From an uncultured Nitrososphaera sp. (lineage in GTDB: Archaea; Thermoproteota; Nitrososphaeria; Nitrososphaerales; Nitrososphaeraceae), in contig CAMLKF010000007.1 of NCBI GenBank assembly GCA_946480575.1, positions 1 to 52,479 of the forward strand: a DNA stretch of 52,479 nucleotides. Reading direction: 5' to 3'. The notes under the pieces were generated by a model, which saw nothing but the letters and a program-made list of their open reading frames with translations, was not told where the DNA came from and ran no database searches. Shown one piece after another: positions 33,581 to 41,779 of the stretch (position 1 is its first letter; each line of letters opens with the position of its first letter). The translations under genes were made by a program, and so were the position numbers.

Positions 33581-34162
33581 ATTATTGCCCGCAGGGTCCA
33601 CTCAGAGAAAAAGGGAGTAAGGGTATTTGCAGTAGCTGAGAGTTTTAAGAAATCCAGCAGCAAAAAGTCAACCCTTGCCGGCATCGTGATGCGGCGGGAC
33701 CTTGTCATTGACGGAATGGTGTTTGGCGGCGCGACCATAGAGGGTGACGACGCAACCGACAGCATCATTTCAATGTGCAAATCGCTTGCAAGGGACGACA
33801 TCAACTGCATCATGCTCGATGGCCTTGTGATAAGCATGTACAACATCATCGACGGCGAGAGGGTAGCCGGCGAGACCGGCCTCCCTGTCATCGCGATAAC
33901 TTTTGAGGATTCTGAAGGGCTGGAGGGCAGCATCAAGCACCATTTTGTGGATTGGCAGAACAAGCTGGCGCAGTATGAAAAGTTGGGCAGGCGCGAGAGA
34001 GTCACGCTCAAGACGGGCAAGAGCCTCTTTATCCGGTACTGGGGGCTGAGCCAGCGCCGGGCTGTCGCGGTGCTGAACTCGTTCACGCTGCAGGGGTCGG
34101 TGCCAGAGCCGGTGAGGGTAGCTAAGCTGGCTGCGCGGTCGCACGCCAATGCTTTAAATTAG
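33581..34162 (+). CDS. DUF99 family protein, start uncertain
   Basis: The C-terminal 160 residues (RRDLVIDGMVFGGATIEGDDATDSIISMCKSL...CIMLDGLVISMYNIIDG) are clearly DUF99, a family related in fold to endonuclease V. The conserved N-terminus (KKGVRVFAVAESFKKSSSKKSTLAGIVM) is also encoded in frame from about 33599. However, no ATG, GTG or TTG occurs in frame before GTG at 33683. Translation must begin at a rare ATT (33581 or 33584), or the protein starts at 33683 and lacks about 30 conserved residues. The original start may have been lost with the decay of the upstream pseudogene, whose stop is 38 bases away. Confidence 0.75.
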   Translation: MIARRVHSEKKGVRVFAVAESFKKSSSKKSTLAGIVMRRDLVIDGMVFGGATIEGDDATDSIISMCKSLARDDINCIMLDGLVISMYNIIDGERVAGETGLPVIAITFEDSEGLEGSIKHHFVDWQNKLAQYEKLGRRERVTLKTGKSLFIRYWGLSQRRAVAVLNSFTLQGSVPEPVRVAKLAARSHANALN

Positions 34163-34188
34163 AACTTCTAAAAGAATTAGTACACTGC

Positions 34189-34278
34189 GGTGGGGTGGCA
34201 GAGCGGCCATGCGTTCGCCTGCAGACGCTGCGGCAAGCAGCGAGCGAATTTATAGGGGTTCGAATCCCCTCCCCACCT
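34189..34278 (+). tRNA. tRNA-Cys (GCA) with an 18-nt intron
   Basis: Acceptor GGTGGGG/CCCCACC, T arm AGGGG-TTCGAAT-CCCCT and anticodon stem TTCGC/GCGAA are present. The anticodon loop CTGCAGA carries anticodon GCA. An 18-base insert at 34225-34242, after position 37, contains the stem CGCTGC/GCAGCG and is an archaeal bulge-helix-bulge type intron at the canonical site. CCA is not encoded. Confidence 0.93.
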
Positions 34279-34350
34279 TCTCACGCTTGTCTGTAGCTGT
34301 TCGTTACTGTATATAGTGATTATTATCCGTCGGAGCCGATTTAAATCTAA

Positions 34351-35056
34351 TTGGCAATCGATGAGGCAGTGCCTTGCTTCGGCTGCGGGTTTAGAATGCT
34401 TACTGAAAAGTTTTGCCCGAAGTGCGGCACCGCAAAGCCGATAAGCTACATCGACGAGTCACTGAAGGTAGAAGAGTCAGGCCGGAGGGCTGTCGTGCGC
34501 AGCCGGAGGCGACACAATCTTAATCGCGCCACGCTCAAGCTGGCGTAAGTGCTGGGCGTGGCCGCGATAGGCATGATAGCGGCCAGCTACTATGCCAACA
34601 GCTATGCTCTGAACAGCATGCCGTTTCGTGTCAGGGAAGTCACTGACTTTGACTTTGACTTTGACTTTAACACTCAGCTCGTCCATGCATGTGGACGCCT
34701 GCAACCTCACCGCGTTTCCGGCAACCTTTGACAGATTCGAAGCAACTATGAACTACCAAGGAGACGATTTTGCAAGCATGCCGATTGACGGCGGAACTGT
34801 GATGCCATACCAGTCTACAGGCCTTCACGGGAGGCCTGCGGTCAACGCCAATACCCTTAGCGGCCTAATAATCGCCTTTGTAGCCGCCATGGCAGGACAG
34901 GACACGGCCTACAATGAGGACAATATCTCGCTGAGAATGACAGTCGATGCTAGGGTGATGGGCATTGTGCCGTACTCGCAGACGCACGAATAGACATTTG
35001 CAGAATTCCAGCGAGTCATGGGCGCGCAGCCAGACGAGGAATTCGCCTGCAACTGA
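34351..35056 (+). pseudogene. Broken zinc-ribbon membrane protein
   Basis: A zinc ribbon (PCFGCGFRMLTEKFCPKCGT) opens the frame. A TAA at 34546-34548 interrupts it, after which the same frame continues into a membrane helix (VLGVAAIGMIAASYYANSYA). Near 34690 the sense shifts to another frame (CNLTAFPATFDRFEATMNYQ and onward to VMGIVPYSQTHE). It is interrupted again by TAG at 34991-34993, then TFAEFQRVMGAQ to the TGA at 35054-35056. The joined product is a ~230-residue zinc-ribbon, membrane-anchored protein with an external beta domain. A TTTGAC hexamer repeat near 34645-34670 encodes alternating Asp-Phe. Confidence 0.8.
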
Positions 35057-35101
35057 GCAAAGGTTCTAAAGGCGCAAGCACACATTGCTTTTTGTCAGCA
35101 G

Positions 35102-35545
35102 TTGCGGAAATTCTACCACACGTTTACAGTCAATGCAGACATCAACCGCGTCTGGGAGTTCTACACAGATATTGGTCATCTTGAAGTGATAACGCCGCCG
35201 GAAATGCAGCTCAAGATGGTCAGATCGACGACAGGCCACAAGCTGGCGGAGGGCACAGAGGTGTGGCTGACAGGCGTGCCGGTCATTAGAAGCAACTGGC
35301 ACTCGAAAATAACATCGCTCAAGCCCTACGTGTACGTCGACGAAATGCTCTCTGGCAGGTTCAAGGTGTGGAAGCACGTGCATGCCTTCCGCAAAATAGA
35401 CGAAAAAACTACAGAAGTGATAGATGAGATCGATTTTGAATTGCCATACGGGTTTCTCGGCAGGATATTTGAAGGCTATGCCTACAGGCAATTGGAGCAG
35501 ATTTTTGAGCACAGGAAGCAGGCCACGATAAAGGTGCTGGTATAA
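35102..35545 (+). CDS. SRPBCC (START-like) lipid/ligand-binding protein
   Basis: The 147-residue protein has the SRPBCC pattern: a first strand FYHTFTVNADINRVWEFYTDIGHLEVITPPEM, central strands (LKMVRSTTGHKLAEGTEVWLTG, WHSKITSLKPYVYVDEMLSG) and the long C-terminal helix (FEGYAYRQLEQIFEHRKQAT). Such proteins hold a hydrophobic ligand in a helix-grip cavity. It appears intact despite lying in the decay zone. It starts with TTG. Confidence 0.85.
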   Translation: MRKFYHTFTVNADINRVWEFYTDIGHLEVITPPEMQLKMVRSTTGHKLAEGTEVWLTGVPVIRSNWHSKITSLKPYVYVDEMLSGRFKVWKHVHAFRKIDEKTTEVIDEIDFELPYGFLGRIFEGYAYRQLEQIFEHRKQATIKVLV

Positions 35546-35634
35546 AGATATTTTGACGTTGCAGTTGGCATGCCGCTTGAGAATGCAGGATAAGGCGCCC
35601 TTCATATATCATCTACTGTTGCGCATCAGGGCTG

Positions 35635-35800
35635 TCAGCTATGTGAACGCCTGACCAGCTCTAGCATCAGAACGTCGGCGGCATTCTGGGCGTGGGAGAA
35701 GCCGACGATGCCTTTAGAGTCTGGGTCATCGAAGAGCTGTTAATTTTGGGATAGGCAGACGTGGCGTTGGGGCATCATCATACAGATAGACAAAATCCAC
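35635..35800 (-). pseudogene. Small broken gene of unknown family
   Basis: From GTG at 35800 the minus strand reads VDFVYLYDDAPTPRLPIPK. After a one-base shift it continues QLFDDPDSKGIVGFSHAQNA, ADVLMLELVRRSHS to the TGA at 35635-35637. Both halves look like real protein, so a single frameshift near 35735 explains the break. The remaining bases between 35546 and 35634 show no gene. Confidence 0.6.
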
Positions 35801-35831
35801 TAGAGATCCAGCAAAGAAATTGTGATGTATA

Positions 35832-36899
35832 CTAGATTACCCTGACAGAACGGGCAAGCTCGCGGGCTGATTTTTTGTCCAGCCTGACCTTGCTCAGTAT
35901 CGTGTACCTGTCTGGCCGGAGCGATTGCGCTGTGACAAGTGCCTTCACGACGTGCTCCTCTGCCAGCTTGATCTGCTTGGCCTTTGTAGGAGAGCCGACG
36001 TTCTCCAGCGTCTCGACAACCTTTTCCCAGTCAAGGCCGTGCAGTTTCGCCATCATTATCGTGCCGATGCCGACACGCTCGCCGTGCAGGCCATAATTGG
36101 GGCCGGCCACGTATTCGACTGCGTGGCTGAACAAGTGCTCCGCGCCGGAGCACGGCCGGCTGCTGCCGGCAATGCATGCTGCAACGCCGGCGCTGATGAG
36201 CGCTTCAACAACAGTGCGTATGCTGAACCGGCTCTTGCGCTTTAACTTCTCCGATTCATCTAAAATTATCTTGGCGCTCATATAGGCAAGGTTTGCGGCA
36301 TAGCTGCCAAAGTATTCTTCATTTTCGTCGCGCGCAAGCTCCCAGTCCTTGACTGCGGTTATCTTTGCAACCAGATCGCCGCAGCCTCCTGCAAGCAGCC
36401 TGGGTGGCGCCTGCGACATCAAATGAGTATCGGCAAGCACGCCTATCGGGGTATTTGTCTTTATCGAGTGGGGCTTGTCCGTGCCCCTGACAGAGACGAA
36501 CGGGCTTGATATGCCGTCGTGCGATGCCGATGTCGGCACGCTCAAAAAGGGCTTGCCCAGCCTGAATGCAGTCATTTTCGCAACGTCTACAGAGCGCCCG
36601 CCGCCAAACCCTACCACAAAATCCGGCAGGTTGCTCTTTATCCTGCCCTCAAGGCTGCCGACGGTATCCATCGAAGCGTCGCCAACTATATGCCACGAGC
36701 TTGATAGCCCTGCCTTTTCAAGCGACTCGGCGCACTTGGCTCCTGCCCTTGCCTTGACTACTCTACCCGTAATCACTGCAACCCTTGAAGCGGCACCGCC
36801 AAGCGAGCTGACAATGGAGCCGACCTGCGGAATCACGTCTTCGCCTATGAGTATCTTCCTCGGCAACTCCATCAGGTGGGTAGGCGCAGAAGAATTCAA
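35832..36899 (-). CDS. egsA: sn-Glycerol-1-phosphate dehydrogenase
   Basis: The enzyme reduces dihydroxyacetone phosphate to sn-glycerol-1-phosphate, the stereospecific backbone of archaeal membrane lipids. The 355-residue protein shows the NAD(P)-binding VGFGGGRSVDVAKM near residue 97, the substrate/metal region VPTSASHDGISSPFVS near 120, GCGDLVAKITAVKDWELA near 172 and the zinc-ligand histidines in CSGAEHLFSHAVEY near 248 and LHGERVGIGT near 269. It is intact and is the first core gene after the decay zone. Confidence 0.97.
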   Translation of the reverse strand: MNSSAPTHLMELPRKILIGEDVIPQVGSIVSSLGGAASRVAVITGRVVKARAGAKCAESLEKAGLSSSWHIVGDASMDTVGSLEGRIKSNLPDFVVGFGGGRSVDVAKMTAFRLGKPFLSVPTSASHDGISSPFVSVRGTDKPHSIKTNTPIGVLADTHLMSQAPPRLLAGGCGDLVAKITAVKDWELARDENEEYFGSYAANLAYMSAKIILDESEKLKRKSRFSIRTVVEALISAGVAACIAGSSRPCSGAEHLFSHAVEYVAGPNYGLHGERVGIGTIMMAKLHGLDWEKVVETLENVGSPTKAKQIKLAEEHVVKALVTAQSLRPDRYTILSKVRLDKKSARELARSVRVI

Positions 36900-36940
36900 T
36901 GGAAAAAACCTATGCGAGGCAACTAATTAAGCTTGTAGAG

Positions 36941-37372
36941 CTATGTCTTGTCGCCGTCGGATTCCAAGCTTTCGTCATCTCTGACGTCCGTGTCCTCAGA
37001 ACCTGCGTCGTCCGACATTGGCCCCTCTTCCTGTTGTGCCTGCTGTTGTCCTCCCGGCGCGCCTTCTCCACCGCCGACAACTTCTGCAGTGGCGTAGCCC
37101 CGCCCTACCTTTGTCACCCTTATCCTGACGCTGTCCCCGACGTTTGTGCTTGTGACAAATATCACCAGCCCCTGAACTCTGGCAACGCCGCTGTCGCCGC
37201 GCTTGCTCATGGACTCGATCTTGACGTCATACTCTTCTCCTACTCTTACTGGCGATGGCCTGAACGGCCTCGGCCCGCCGAACCTTCCTCCGCCTCCTCC
37301 ATATCCTCCTCTGTAACCTCCTCCACCGCTGTGGGAGTCGCTTCCTTCTCCATAACTAGAGCTATCTTCCAA
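36941..37372 (-). CDS. Glycine-rich TRAM-domain RNA-binding protein
   Basis: The protein has three zones: a Gly/Arg/Tyr-rich head (GGGGYRGGYGGGGGRFGGPR), a TRAM domain (VRVGEEYDVKIESMSKRGDSGVARVQGLVIFVTSTNVGDSVRIRV) and a Gln/acidic tail rich in Asp, Ser and Glu. Archaeal single TRAM proteins act as RNA chaperones like bacterial cold-shock proteins; the RGG-like head should add RNA binding. An ATG at 37444 would give 167 residues. A TATA box (TTTATAATA, minus strand, near 37387-37396) favours a leaderless TTG at 37372, giving 143 residues. It is divergent from aCPSF1. Confidence 0.85.
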   Translation of the reverse strand: MEDSSSYGEGSDSHSGGGGYRGGYGGGGGRFGGPRPFRPSPVRVGEEYDVKIESMSKRGDSGVARVQGLVIFVTSTNVGDSVRIRVTKVGRGYATAEVVGGGEGAPGGQQQAQQEEGPMSDDAGSEDTDVRDDESLESDGDKT

Positions 37373-37525
37373 ATTGGGTCGCTCCGTATTATAAAGGAGG
37401 GTCAGTATTTCAACTTTGATATTGCCTCTTGGTACCCAAGCCAAATATTTAATATGGGTGGCAGAGCAAGAAACGCCATACGCAGACGCAGGCCGCTATA
37501 TTTGACGACGGCCGTTTAAGAGATT

Positions 37526-39424
37526 GTGTTCATGCAGCGTAAACAACCATACCAAGAATCTGCAAGCCAGAACATCATGGCAGTCATACTGCAGAGTCTG
37601 CCACAGGAAGCCGGCCTTACCAAAATAGAATACGAAGGTCCAAGGATAGCGCTCTATTCTAGAAACCCCAGCTACCTAATGCAGAACAACCAGCTCGTCT
37701 CAAACATGGTCAACACGATAAAGAAGCGCATTGTCGTCCGCACCGACGAGTCGATAAGGCGCCCACAGCAAGAGTCTGCCAAAATAATTGAAGAGACGAT
37801 ACCAAAAGAGGTTGGCATATCGGGCACCTTCTTTGACGCGGTGATCGGCGAGGCGGTGCTCTTTGCAAAAAGGCCTTGGATGCTTGCGCAGGTGGGCGAA
37901 GATTTCGATAATATCGAGCTAGCAGAAAAGACGGGGTGGAAGGTGCGAGTGAGGAAGGCTCCACGCGACATGTCGCCCATTGAATCGCTGTACAAGACGC
38001 TTGGCGAGACGGTGAGCGAGCGCACGAGGTTCTACCGTGAAGTCGGAGACAAGATATTCCGAGACAAGCTGAGCGATTCTGCAGAAGCCAGCCTCATTAC
38101 GCTGGGAGGCTTTGCAGAGGTCGGCAGGTCGTGCATCCTCTTGACAACAAGGGAGAGCAGGATACTGCTTGACTGCGGCATCAACCCGTCTGCAAGGGAC
38201 TCGCTAGCTGCCCTGCCGCGCTTTGACGTTGCGGGCGTGGCAATGGAAGAGATTGACGCAGTGGTGCTCAGCCACGCGCACCTTGACCACACCGGATTTC
38301 TGCCTGCGCTTTTCAAGTACGGCTACGGCGGCCCGGTCTACTGCACCGAGCCCACCCTTTTGCTCATGACCATGCTCCAGCGTGACTACATCAGGCGCGC
38401 CGGCAGCAAGAACGCGCTCTATTCAGACAGGGACATCGAGCGCGCTATAATGCATACGATAACGCTGACGCACGGCATAGTGACAGATATTTCGCCTGAT
38501 GTCAAGCTAGTGCTTTCAAATTCTGGCCACATCTTGGGCTCAACCTCTATCCACCTGCATATCGGAAACGGCGACCACAACCTTGTCTATACGGGCGACA
38601 TGAAGTTTGGCAAGACACTTGCGCTTGACAACGCGTTGTGGAACTTTCCGCGTGTCGAGACTATGATAATCGAAAGCACGTACGGAGGCAAGGAGGACAT
38701 CATGTGCCCACGGGAGCAGGCGGAGGCCAATCTACTTAACGCAATAAGCAGAGGCATTGCAGCCGGCAGGTGCGTGCTGATCCCTGTGCCAGCGGCCGGC
38801 ATTTCGCAGGAGCTGCTCCTTGTGCTTGACAGGCACATGAAGGAGGGAAGGCTGCAAGGAGCAAAGGTGCTAGTGGAAAAAACCATTTCGGAGGCGACTG
38901 CCATCTATGAAGCGTACCCGGAGTTCCTTTCGAAAGAGCTGCGCCGGTGCGTGCTTGAGTCGGAGGCGAGCCAGTTTGGCTATGACAAATTCACAACAAT
39001 CGACTCGGCAGCGCTCGATAATGAGCCGGCATTGATCCTTGCACCTTCCTCAATGCTGGCCGGCGGACCGTCTGTCAACTACCTGAAGCAGATAGCCGGC
39101 GATCCAATGAGCCGGCTTGTCATGGTGTCATACCAGGCTGCAGACACACCCGGCAGGGCCATACAAGACGGCGCTCGGCAGGTAACTATCAAGGGCGAAA
39201 CAATCCGCCTGCAGTGCCAAGTCGACAGGATAGACGGATTTGGCAGCCACAGCGATTACAACCAGCTGATGAACTACGTCGGCAGGCTGAGGCCGAAACT
39301 CAGACGTGTGCTTGTGAACCATGGCGAGCGCCCAAAGGCGCAGAACCTTGCAAGCATGATAAACAAGCAGTACAGGATCCAGACACAGCACCCGCTAGTG
39401 CAGGAAGCAATCAAGCTACTTTAG
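37526..39424 (+). CDS. Archaeal CPSF-like ribonuclease aCPSF1 (transcription termination factor)
   Basis: aCPSF1 cleaves nascent RNA at U-rich sites and is the general 3'-end/termination factor in archaea. The 632-residue protein has N-terminal KH-like domains (residues 1-180), a metallo-beta-lactamase core (ITLGGFAEVGRSCILL, LSHAHLDHTGFLP near residue 250, LSNSGHILGS, YTGDMKFG) and a beta-CASP insert (TYGGKED, SYQAADTPGRAIQDG, DGFGSHSDYNQL, NHGERPKAQNLASMI). The zinc-binding HxHxDH set is complete. It starts with GTG. Its end overlaps the convergent SepF gene by nine bases. Confidence 0.97.
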   Translation: MFMQRKQPYQESASQNIMAVILQSLPQEAGLTKIEYEGPRIALYSRNPSYLMQNNQLVSNMVNTIKKRIVVRTDESIRRPQQESAKIIEETIPKEVGISGTFFDAVIGEAVLFAKRPWMLAQVGEDFDNIELAEKTGWKVRVRKAPRDMSPIESLYKTLGETVSERTRFYREVGDKIFRDKLSDSAEASLITLGGFAEVGRSCILLTTRESRILLDCGINPSARDSLAALPRFDVAGVAMEEIDAVVLSHAHLDHTGFLPALFKYGYGGPVYCTEPTLLLMTMLQRDYIRRAGSKNALYSDRDIERAIMHTITLTHGIVTDISPDVKLVLSNSGHILGSTSIHLHIGNGDHNLVYTGDMKFGKTLALDNALWNFPRVETMIIESTYGGKEDIMCPREQAEANLLNAISRGIAAGRCVLIPVPAAGISQELLLVLDRHMKEGRLQGAKVLVEKTISEATAIYEAYPEFLSKELRRCVLESEASQFGYDKFTTIDSAALDNEPALILAPSSMLAGGPSVNYLKQIAGDPMSRLVMVSYQAADTPGRAIQDGARQVTIKGETIRLQCQVDRIDGFGSHSDYNQLMNYVGRLRPKLRRVLVNHGERPKAQNLASMINKQYRIQTQHPLVQEAIKLL

Positions 39425-39694
39425 GTCGTAGGCGCCGCGCCAGATCTTGACGCCTGGCGGCGTGATTACAATGCGCTCCTCGCCCAGCCTTGCAATGTCT
39501 CCGCCCACGGTCTGACAGTAAGAATACAGCTCCTCCACGACCTTGCGGAGCTCCTCGACGTCCTTTTGCGCCAGAGGCGTGACCCTGAGGATGAGGATCA
39601 TATGCTTCTTGATGTCCTCCTTGATCGCAGTCATGTCTGTAATGTCACGCAAGGTCAGAGCCTTCAGGTAAACTGGAGTTTTCTGGGTCTGCAT
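39416..39694 (-). CDS. sepF: SepF-like cell-division protein
   Basis: The 92-residue protein matches the archaeal SepF core: VYLKALTLRDITDMTAIKEDIKKHMILILRVTPLAQKDVEELRKVVEELYSYCQTVGGDIARLGEERIVITPP. In other archaea SepF tethers FtsZ to the membrane through an N-terminal amphipathic helix; here the first ten residues are short and not clearly amphipathic. Thaumarchaeota are generally thought to divide with the Cdv (ESCRT) system, so the role here may differ. It converges on the aCPSF1 gene. Confidence 0.85.
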   Translation of the reverse strand: MQTQKTPVYLKALTLRDITDMTAIKEDIKKHMILILRVTPLAQKDVEELRKVVEELYSYCQTVGGDIARLGEERIVITPPGVKIWRGAYDLK

Positions 39695-39837
39695 CTATCT
39701 AAATTGCACTTGAGCTTCTCATGCGTGCTCAATAGTCGTGCTGGTCAAATCTCGTTTACCGAATAGTTGATTTTAGCTGGATAAAATCATCTGCGAGAGT
39801 TGTCATCCCCGGAATTGGCGACTTTTCTTGTATGTGT

Positions 39838-40890
39838 CTATATGCGCAGGGCGTCTATCTTGGCGCTGTCGCCTGGCACAGCTGAAATTTCGATCGCCCT
39901 GCCATTGATAGCCATCAGCCTGACCTTTGACTCGACGCCCTTCGGGGCATCAGAGTAGCGCAGTACGATGCCAGCGCATTTCTTCAGAAGAGAGTCGTCA
40001 TATTTTTTCCTGCCTCTCAGAATGCACGTTGGGCCGACGTAGTCCTTGGCTTCAATCATAATGTCGCCTTCTGTCACCAGCGCCTTGACGACTTCGTTTT
40101 CGTCCTTGTTTCTGCCGACAACCAGCTTGGCGTCTTGCGTCAGCCTGAAATGCCTGCCCACCTTCAGGAGCTCGATGTCGTTCAGGGTAGGAATGTCATC
40201 AGCATGATCCATAATGTCCTCGACCCGCTTTGAAAACGCCGGGTCTGTAAGCAGGCAGCCGCCCGCTGCGTTTGGCGGCTCGGCTATGCCAAAGTGCTTT
40301 GCAAGCACAAGCTGGCCCTTTCTCGACCTGCCCTTGATGTCTCCCATGTTTTCCCTTTTTACTAGGCCGGACTTTTCTGCATCAGTCGGCGGGAGGTGCT
40401 TCGCCGACAGAGGCCTCAGCACCTTGCCTGCCATGCCTGCCTCGTCCTCGATAATGTGGAGCGCGCGGCTGTTTTGGCTCATTGGGCGCTGGAACAGCAC
40501 TTCGCCCGTGACAACAAAGTCGGCGCCGGTCTTTTCCATGTGCTCCTTGGCCGCATTGTACATTATACCCCTGCAGTCGATGCATGGGTTCATCCCAGAG
40601 CCATAGCCGTATTTCGGGTTCTTTAGCATGCGGAGATACTCCTCACCAAAATACACTGTTTTTAGCTTAATGCCCAGCTCGTCGGCCACTTCCTTGACGC
40701 GGTGGCCGCATCCCTTGCCGCAGTCAAAATCGCAAAATGGCGTCTTGATGGCCACCGCCTCGACGTCTACTCCTTGCTCGAGCATCATCCTCACTGCGAG
40801 GCTGCTGTCAAGGCCGCCGGACAGAAGTGCCACCGCCTTGGACTTTTTCTTCTCTTCCTGCGGCTTGTCTCCGTCTTGCTGCTGCGACAT
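39838..40890 (-). CDS. PP-loop tRNA thiolation-like enzyme with NFACT-R-like C-terminus
   Basis: The 350-residue protein begins with a Lys/Gln/Glu-rich head, then the ATP-binding PP-loop SGGLDSSLAVRM near residue 25. Cysteines follow in TPFCDFDCGKGCGH and NPCIDCRG. The C-terminal part (GPTCILRGRKKYDDSLLKKCAGIVLRYSDA) resembles the NFACT-R (DUF814) RNA-binding domain. Proteins of this plan are annotated as tRNA 2-thiouridine or 4-thiouridine synthases of the MnmA/ThiI type. A TATA box (TTTTATAACC, minus strand, near 40915) is about 25 bases upstream, so translation is leaderless from 40890. The 41086-40891 gap holds nothing else. Confidence 0.85.
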   Translation of the reverse strand: MSQQQDGDKPQEEKKKSKAVALLSGGLDSSLAVRMMLEQGVDVEAVAIKTPFCDFDCGKGCGHRVKEVADELGIKLKTVYFGEEYLRMLKNPKYGYGSGMNPCIDCRGIMYNAAKEHMEKTGADFVVTGEVLFQRPMSQNSRALHIIEDEAGMAGKVLRPLSAKHLPPTDAEKSGLVKRENMGDIKGRSRKGQLVLAKHFGIAEPPNAAGGCLLTDPAFSKRVEDIMDHADDIPTLNDIELLKVGRHFRLTQDAKLVVGRNKDENEVVKALVTEGDIMIEAKDYVGPTCILRGRKKYDDSLLKKCAGIVLRYSDAPKGVESKVRLMAINGRAIEISAVPGDSAKIDALRI

Positions 40891-41086
40891 TGTAAAACGA
40901 TTGCGGGCGATTGGTTATAAAAATGATATGAGTATGTTCCCCGCCTCTGACTTACACGCTGTCACAGGTTAGCCGTAGCTGTTTCCTCTGCGTGCTCTTT
41001 AACGGGGTGAATTACATATATGCACGACTAGGTATTTCTGCTTTTTCGGTGTCAGGATGGGTTGTCGTCAGGGTCGACGCCCAATA

Positions 41087-41717
41087 TTACACCACTGCCC
41101 TGTAGCGCATCCATGTCCCGTCGGTGAAATGCCCTGTGACACAGCACTGGATCTGACCTCTGCCGTCTAGCGGAACCCACCACTGCTCGTCCGAGTACGA
41201 CGAGTGGTTCTGGTTCAGCAGGTACGTTACCTTGTAGTTCCTTGCGCTGTCGCTTAGGCCCTCGATCTCGAGAAAGTAGTTCATGTCACCATTTCCGCCA
41301 GGACCCTCGAAATCCATAGAAATCCCGTTGCCGTCACTTGACTTGTCGATGACCTTGTACGCCTTGCTTTCCTGAACCCTAACCTTGAAGATGTCTTCCA
41401 TCCTTATAATGAGCATGTCCGGCATATATCCTTCACAAAGGCTTCATAACCAACTATGTCGGCCGTCCTGCCACTTGAGCTCTGGTACTCGATCTTTTTC
41501 ATTTTCATATACTGCCCTTCGTCATTGATAGGTTCGCGGACGGAAAGTGGCGCATGCCGCGATAGTGCGTTGCTTCTGCAGCTAGAATGGCGCTCAGCAT
41601 AAATGCAGCAACAACAACAACAACAAGAATTACAGCAGTGGAAAGCGCCAGACAACCAGCTGTTTTTCCTGTTATCTGGGATTTTTTTCTATCATATGTC
41701 ACTTTCGGGGCGCGCAA
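41087..41717 (-). pseudogene. Broken membrane-anchored protein of unknown family
   Basis: From the ATG at 41717 the frame reads RAPKVTYDRKKSQITGKTAG and a strong membrane helix (LSTAVILVVVVVAAFMLSAI) before drifting to a stop. A second frame supplies EPINDEGQYMKMKKIEYQSS and ADIVGYEAFVKDI. A third frame, from ATG at 41425 to 41087, supplies a well-formed 112-residue beta-rich domain (VQESKAYKVIDKSSDGNGIS, YFLEIEGLSDSARNYKVTYL, GQIQCCVTGHFTDGTW). They probably derive from one anchored extracellular protein with two frameshifts. The last part could instead be a separate overlapping gene, as it has its own ATG. Confidence 0.6.
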
Positions 41718-41779
41718 TAATAACAGTTGAGGAGAGAACTAAGGCGAGGCTATTTCGAAGAATCTTGAAAAGATGACCT

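Noticed and set aside
36899..37519. 206-codon plus-strand frame over the TRAM gene
   Set aside because: It is antisense to a recognisable TRAM domain and has a Ser-run composition.
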